This document shows, one piece after another, positions 16,189 to 20,422 of a DNA stretch of 20,422 nt; the stretch's first letter is position 1; each line of letters begins with the position of its first letter. Under the pieces are notes generated by a model. That model was given only the letters and a program-made list of their open reading frames with translations. It ran no database searches and was not told the DNA's origin. Position numbers and translations under genes: made by a program. This DNA comes from Gammaproteobacteria bacterium (lineage in GTDB: Bacteria; Pseudomonadota; Gammaproteobacteria; Pseudomonadales; Pseudohongiellaceae), in NCBI GenBank assembly GCA_003514305.1, contig DORE01000077.1, forward strand, positions 1,149-21,570, written 5' to 3'.

Positions 16189-17133
16189 CTAATAAAATTC
16201 AGAGTTGTCTAGGCGCCTTCGAAAACGTTTATACTCCCACTGATACTGAGGCAAAGCCCGATTGACCAGAGACTCCACCGATCGATTTAACCCTTTCAGG
16301 GATTCCTGAAGATCTGCGCTATAAATTGCCTCATCGGCTGGCTCGAACACTGCCATGAAGCCTTTACTTTCCGGAAGCCGCTCAGCAAATCCGCAAAACA
16401 CCAACGCACCTGTGCGTTGAATCAGTTTGCTGACCAGCGTCATGGTTAAAGCAGGTTGGCCGTAAAAATCAGAAAACGCGCCCCCCGCATCCGCTGGTAC
16501 CTGATCAGGCAGAATACCGACGATTTCCCCCCGTTTGAGCGCGCTCAATAACTTAGCAACCCCTTTGCGGCTCGTCGGTGCCAAATTCACTCCGTTGCGC
16601 GAACGAACTCTGCGCAGCAATTTATCTAGGCCTGCATGTTGTGGCGGCTGATACATGAAATTAGAGGGCCTGCCTTCAGACGCAAAAAACCCGAAAACCT
16701 CCCAATTACTCAGATGAGGAGCCAGCAAAATGACGCCTCGTGGACCTTCAACCGCTGAATTAAAAGCTGATAGGCCTTCACTACCGCGAACTAATTTCAA
16801 CGTTGCCGGCAGTGGCGCAACCCAAGCTTTACCCATTTCTAGAGCAGTCGCAGCAGTGTGCACTAGACTCTCCCTAATCAGTGAATCCAACTCTTCTGGG
16901 GAGCGATCCGGAAAACAGGTTTTTAGGTTTTTGCGCGTTGTCTCTCTCATGCGGTTCGGAAGCAGAAAGAGCAGCCCTCCCGAGAATCGGGCAAGCGCGT
17001 GCAGCATCGAAAGTGGCAGCCACGAAAATGTCGCCAGCGACGCCCTCAATAAAATGTAAGCCAATAGTTTAATCGCCGTGCGCCCGCCGTGTTTAAGGTT
17101 GCAAAGGGTCTTCGTAGAAGATTGCGGTCTCAT
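16189..17133 (-). CDS. lpxL: LpxL/HtrB-family lipid A acyltransferase
   Basis: A lysophospholipid/lipid A acyltransferase family protein that probably adds a secondary acyl chain to lipid A at the inner membrane. One N-terminal hydrophobic anchor (about residues 22-42) is followed by the cytosolic catalytic domain. The catalytic HX4E motif is H140-L-S-N-W-E145 in APHLSNWE. The family block ILPDQVPADAGGAFSDFYG and the ending YQWEYKRFRRR are also present. The 314 residues are normal. The ATG start has no strong ribosome-binding site and no better alternative. The gene stands alone, convergent with trkH and divergent from glyQ, where Pseudomonas has a homologous acyltransferase gene as I recall. 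Which position of lipid A it acylates, and with which chain, cannot be told, so the symbol is tentative. Confidence 0.88.
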   Translation of the reverse strand: MRPQSSTKTLCNLKHGGRTAIKLLAYILLRASLATFSWLPLSMLHALARFSGGLLFLLPNRMRETTRKNLKTCFPDRSPEELDSLIRESLVHTAATALEMGKAWVAPLPATLKLVRGSEGLSAFNSAVEGPRGVILLAPHLSNWEVFGFFASEGRPSNFMYQPPQHAGLDKLLRRVRSRNGVNLAPTSRKGVAKLLSALKRGEIVGILPDQVPADAGGAFSDFYGQPALTMTLVSKLIQRTGALVFCGFAERLPESKGFMAVFEPADEAIYSADLQESLKGLNRSVESLVNRALPQYQWEYKRFRRRLDNSEFY

Positions 17134-17289
17134 TATATCAACAGGCTGCGGTTTGTAGCAGGTCCCCGCCGCTCGAGAGCAAATGTTCCTGCGGTTGTCC
17201 AGAGCTTCAAAAAAGGTTACACGCTAGATTAGTTTAAGAGAATCAAGGATAATCTACCTCCCACAAAGTCTCGAAAAATCAAGAACATC

Positions 17290-18228
17290 GTGAAAACTAG
17301 CTACGACTTGTTAACCTTTCAAGGGTTGATTACGGCGCTCCAGCAATTCTGGACAGACAAAGGCTGCGTCATTCTCCAGCCTCTAGATATCGAAGTGGGC
17401 GCCGGCACCTTCCATCCTGCGACTTTTCTGAGGGCCATTGGACCGGAGAGTTGGAACACCGCTTACGTTCAGCCATGCCGGAGGCCGACGGATGGCCGCT
17501 ATGGTGAAAACCCTAACCGTTTACAACACTATTATCAGTTTCAAGTCATTCTTAAACCCTCTCCCAAGGACATTCAGGAATTGTATCTTGACTCTCTTCG
17601 TAACCTGGGCATCGATATGTCAGTTCACGACATACGCTTTGTCGAAGACAACTGGGAGTCGCCGACATTGGGAGCATGGGGCTTGGGATGGGAAGTTTGG
17701 CTCAACGGTATGGAGGTCACCCAGTTCACCTACTTTCAACAGGTAGGCGGACTTGAATGTCACCCTGTCAGTGGCGAGATCACCTACGGTATTGAGCGAA
17801 TCGCGATGTATTTGCAAGGAGTAGACAGTATCTATGACATTGTCTGGACTCATGGGCCAGAAGGCACAGTGACTTACGGGGATGTGTTTAAGCAAAACGA
17901 AGTAGAAATGTCTGCCTATAATTTTAAGCTGGCAAATACTGAGGCTTTGTTTCGAAACTTTGATGAGTGCGAGGCGCAATGCCAGTACTTATTGGGGGAA
18001 CAACTCGCACTGCCCGCTTATGAACAGGTGCTGAAAGCGTCTCATTACTTCAACTTGCTGGACGCCAGGAAGGCGGTGTCCGTAACTGAGCGCCAGCGCT
18101 TCATTTTGCGGGTACGCAGTCTCGCTCGTGGAGTAGCTCAAGAGTACTTTGCCAGTCGGAAGCGTCTTGGCTTCCCTCTCGCACCCGAGGTTCTCAGAGC
18201 GGAATATTTGGATTTACCAAAGTCATGA
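17290..18228 (+). CDS. glyQ: Glycyl-tRNA synthetase alpha subunit
   Basis: The catalytic-core subunit of the two-subunit bacterial glycyl-tRNA synthetase. Typical blocks are TFQGLITALQQFW at the start, GCVILQPLDIEVGAGTFHP, YVQPCRRPTDGRYGENPNR, QHYYQFQVILKPSP, and TQFTYFQQVGG...YGIERIAMYLQG. The 312 residues are close to the usual 300. The start is GTG at 17290, which gives MKTSYDLLTFQGL as expected; only a weak AAGAA precedes it. A possible -10 (GATAAT, 17248-17253) without a good -35 lies upstream in the 156-bp divergent region. The stop overlaps glyS as ATGA, so the two subunits are coupled. Confidence 0.98.
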   Translation: MKTSYDLLTFQGLITALQQFWTDKGCVILQPLDIEVGAGTFHPATFLRAIGPESWNTAYVQPCRRPTDGRYGENPNRLQHYYQFQVILKPSPKDIQELYLDSLRNLGIDMSVHDIRFVEDNWESPTLGAWGLGWEVWLNGMEVTQFTYFQQVGGLECHPVSGEITYGIERIAMYLQGVDSIYDIVWTHGPEGTVTYGDVFKQNEVEMSAYNFKLANTEALFRNFDECEAQCQYLLGEQLALPAYEQVLKASHYFNLLDARKAVSVTERQRFILRVRSLARGVAQEYFASRKRLGFPLAPEVLRAEYLDLPKS

Positions 18229-20303
18229 ATACTCGTGACCTGTTAATAGAAATCGGGATGGAAGAGCTGCCGCCGAACGCGCTGACGAGTCTCGCCGATG
18301 CCTTAGAACACTCTCTAGTGGGACAACTGCAGGAACTAAAGCTCTCTTTCGGTAGGGTGCAGCAATTCGCGTCGCCGCGAAGGCTCGCGATCTTGATAGA
18401 AACGCTAGAAGAAGCGCAGCGGGATCAGGAAAAAACTCGGTTAGGTCCCGCCATCAAGGCGGCATTCGATGACGCTGGCGAACCGACTCCAGCAGCGCAG
18501 GGCTTCGCAAAATCCTGTGGCGTCGGAATCGATCAGTTGTCACGAATCGAAAAAGATGGTGCGGAAAAGCTGAGTTTTTCAATTCACGAAAAAGGACAGG
18601 CAACCAAAGCGCTGGTACCAGGTCTAATAGAGAACGCCTTGTCCCAGCTGCCAATACCAAAGCGAATGCGTTGGGGCGCCTCGAGAGTGGAGTTCATCCG
18701 GCCGCTACACTGGGCGGTCATCCTTTTTGGCAATGAAACTATAGAGACTGAGATTATCGGGGTCCGCTCTGGCCATTGCACCTGGGGTCACCGCTCACTC
18801 AGGCACGAGGCCTTGCCGCTGATCGAGCCCACGGATTATGAATCCGTCTTAGAGCAGCAAGGAAAAGTAATTGCCAACTTCGACAAGCGCCGTGAGATGA
18901 TCCGAGATCAGGTCAAACGAGAAGCGGATGCGCTCGGGGCGGTTGCCGTCATTGATGAGGCGTTACTTGATGAAGTCACTAGCCTAGTTGAATTTCCGGT
19001 AGCGCTTACCGGCAGTTTTGACAAGAGCTTTTTGGCTGTACCGCAAGAAGCACTCATTCTTGCGATGAAGTCGCACCAGAAGTACTTTCATTTAGCTGAT
19101 GCGGAAGGTCAACTCCTGCCAAAATTTGTTGTCATCAGCAATATCGAGAGTAAAGATCCACGACAAGTGATTACGGGCAATGAGCGGGTCATCAGACCTC
19201 GTCTAGCTGACGCCCAGTTCTTTTTTGATACAGACAAAGAAAAGCCTCTGATCGCCAGAAAAGAAAGCTTAGGTAACCTAGTTTTTCAGGACAAGTTAGG
19301 TTCCGTACTTGATAAGTGTGAGCGGGTAAGCCAACTGGCGGAACAAATTGCACATAAGACCTCTGCCAACCCCAAGCATTGTGTGCGAGCAGCAGAACTG
19401 GCGAAGTGCGACTTGCTGACAAACATGGTAGGGGAATTTGCCGACCTTCAAGGGCTCATGGGCTCATACTATGCGGCAAATGATGGTGAAGCACCTGAAG
19501 TTGCTCGGGCTATCTACGAGCATTACCTACCACGCTTCGCCGGCGACACTTTGCCGGCATCGGAAGCAGGCGCGATTCTGGCGCTGGCCGATAAACTTGA
19601 CACAATGGTGGGTCTGTTCGGCATCCATCAGCCTCCCACCGGCTCCAAGGATCCTTTCGCTTTGCGTCGCTCCGCCATTGGGATCCTCAGAATAATCGTA
19701 GAGATGCAGCTGGAGCTCGATCTCAAATGGATTATTCAAGCATCAGTTTCAACCTTCTCAGGCGAGCAGCTTGCAACAGACACTGCCAACAATGTGTTCA
19801 ACTTTGTCCTTGAGCGATTTCGAGCTTGGTATCTCGATCAGGGCATCAGTAGCGAGGAATTTCAGTCAGTATTCGCTTTGCGGCCGAGTAGGCCGCTCGA
19901 CTTCCATCGCCGAATTCAGGCTGTTCACGCCTTCGCGCTAATGCCGGAGGCGCAGTCTCTTGCGGAGATCAACAAGCGTGTTGCAAATATTCTTTCGAAG
20001 CAGGGTTCTTTCCAAAACCGCCCCCCTCTAGATGAGTCCCTTTTGCAAGAGGAAGCAGAGAGAGCACTGTTTTTCGCCATAATTGACAAAGAGATGGAAG
20101 TAGCGCCACTTCTGGCGCAAGGGGAGTATCAGAAAGGACTAACCCTGCTTGCGACACTTAAGCCGGTTATTGACGTTTTTTTTGATGCAGTCCTGGTGAT
20201 GGCGGAAGTCGAAGCCGTCAGAGCCAACCGGTTCGCATTATTGGCAAGACTTCAGTCGCTGTTCCTCAACTTGGCCGACATTTCCTATCTGACCAAATCC
20301 TGA
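18225..20303 (+). CDS. glyS: Glycyl-tRNA synthetase beta subunit
   Basis: The large subunit needed with GlyQ to charge tRNA-Gly; it carries the tRNA-binding parts. The 692 residues match the family. Recognisable blocks are LLIEIGMEELPP at the start, RRLAIL, KRMRWG...FIRPLHWAVILFG, MKSHQKYFH, ISNIESKDP, and ERVIRPRLADAQFFFDTD. The HD-like region follows with CDLLTNMVGEFADLQGLMGSYYA, then DKLDTMVGLFGI..PTGSKDPFALRR and the C-terminal anticodon-binding-like domain. The ATG lies inside the glyQ stop (ATGA). Next is gmhB, 21 bp on. Confidence 0.98.
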   Translation: MNTRDLLIEIGMEELPPNALTSLADALEHSLVGQLQELKLSFGRVQQFASPRRLAILIETLEEAQRDQEKTRLGPAIKAAFDDAGEPTPAAQGFAKSCGVGIDQLSRIEKDGAEKLSFSIHEKGQATKALVPGLIENALSQLPIPKRMRWGASRVEFIRPLHWAVILFGNETIETEIIGVRSGHCTWGHRSLRHEALPLIEPTDYESVLEQQGKVIANFDKRREMIRDQVKREADALGAVAVIDEALLDEVTSLVEFPVALTGSFDKSFLAVPQEALILAMKSHQKYFHLADAEGQLLPKFVVISNIESKDPRQVITGNERVIRPRLADAQFFFDTDKEKPLIARKESLGNLVFQDKLGSVLDKCERVSQLAEQIAHKTSANPKHCVRAAELAKCDLLTNMVGEFADLQGLMGSYYAANDGEAPEVARAIYEHYLPRFAGDTLPASEAGAILALADKLDTMVGLFGIHQPPTGSKDPFALRRSAIGILRIIVEMQLELDLKWIIQASVSTFSGEQLATDTANNVFNFVLERFRAWYLDQGISSEEFQSVFALRPSRPLDFHRRIQAVHAFALMPEAQSLAEINKRVANILSKQGSFQNRPPLDESLLQEEAERALFFAIIDKEMEVAPLLAQGEYQKGLTLLATLKPVIDVFFDAVLVMAEVEAVRANRFALLARLQSLFLNLADISYLTKS

Positions 20304-20324
20304 TCAAACGTCGAGATTCGTAAC

Positions 20325-20422
20325 GTGAAATTCATCGTGCTTGACAGAGATGGAGTAATCAATGAAGACTCCGGGGATTTCATCAAGTCTACTGATGAAT
20401 GGGAACCCATTACCGGAAGCCT
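20325..20422 (+). CDS. gmhB: D-glycero-beta-D-manno-heptose-1,7-bisphosphate 7-phosphatase (partial)
   Basis: The first 32 codons of a HAD-superfamily phosphatase; the gene runs off the right edge. LDRDGVIN holds the HAD nucleophile D7 and acid D9, followed by SGDFIKSTDEWEPITGSL, which matches the GmhB N-terminus (usual form D-S-x-x-Y-I-K-S-P-x-E-W-x-P-I-P-G-S). It acts in ADP-heptose synthesis for LPS core. The GTG start is the first after an in-frame TGA, the glyS stop. No strong ribosome-binding site is seen. It lies 21 bp after glyS, the same order I recall in Pseudomonas. Confidence 0.9.
   Translation, partial: MKFIVLDRDGVINEDSGDFIKSTDEWEPITGS

Overview
The window is a stretch of bacterial chromosome with core genes only. 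I see no mobile elements, tRNA or rRNA genes, CRISPR arrays or phage genes. The gene content points to a Gram-negative gammaproteobacterium: an LpxL/HtrB-type lipid A acyltransferase, gmhB for heptose synthesis, O2-dependent hemF, two-subunit GlyRS, and the def-fmt-rsmB-trkA series. From memory of the Pseudomonas aeruginosa PAO1 map, the genes from aroE-hemF through def-fmt-rsmB-trkA, lpxL and glyQ-glyS-gmhB form an oriC-proximal block, so this is probably an origin-proximal region. The lineage below class level is not determined; moderate GC and an aerobic oxidase would fit a marine heterotroph.

Layout. (1) 1-2673, minus strand: 5' part of polA (runs off the left edge), then sco and cyoE (copper chaperone and heme O synthase). 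(2) 2674-3256: a 583-bp divergent non-coding region. (3) 3257-8208, plus strand: a five-gene caa3-type cytochrome c oxidase operon. It comprises subunit II fused to two C-terminal c-type heme domains, subunit I, two different subunit III paralogues and a small subunit IV. (4) 8314-10075, minus strand: hemF-aroE. (5) 10076-10421: a 346-bp divergent non-coding region with repeats. (6) 10422-16108, plus strand: def-fmt-rsmB, then trkA-trkH. (7) 16189-17133, minus strand: lpxL-like acyltransferase. (8) 17290-20422, plus strand: glyQ-glyS-gmhB (gmhB runs off the right edge).

How the genes work together. The oxidase takes electrons through its own tethered hemes to CuA, then heme a and the heme a3-CuB site. 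cyoE makes heme O, the precursor of heme A; sco supplies copper to CuA; hemF serves heme synthesis in an O2-dependent step. The heme A synthase (ctaA) and the CuB inserter (cox11/ctaG) are not in the window. def, fmt and rsmB serve translation initiation and the ribosome, TrkAH imports potassium, and glyQS charges tRNA-Gly.

Nothing here is a clearly new biological system. The most interesting item is the oxidase: a cytochrome c4-like diheme module fused to subunit II, a subunit I with Ser in place of the usual Mg-site His, and a divergent second subunit III. The two larger non-coding regions hold inverted and direct repeats that could be regulatory, but the evidence is weak.
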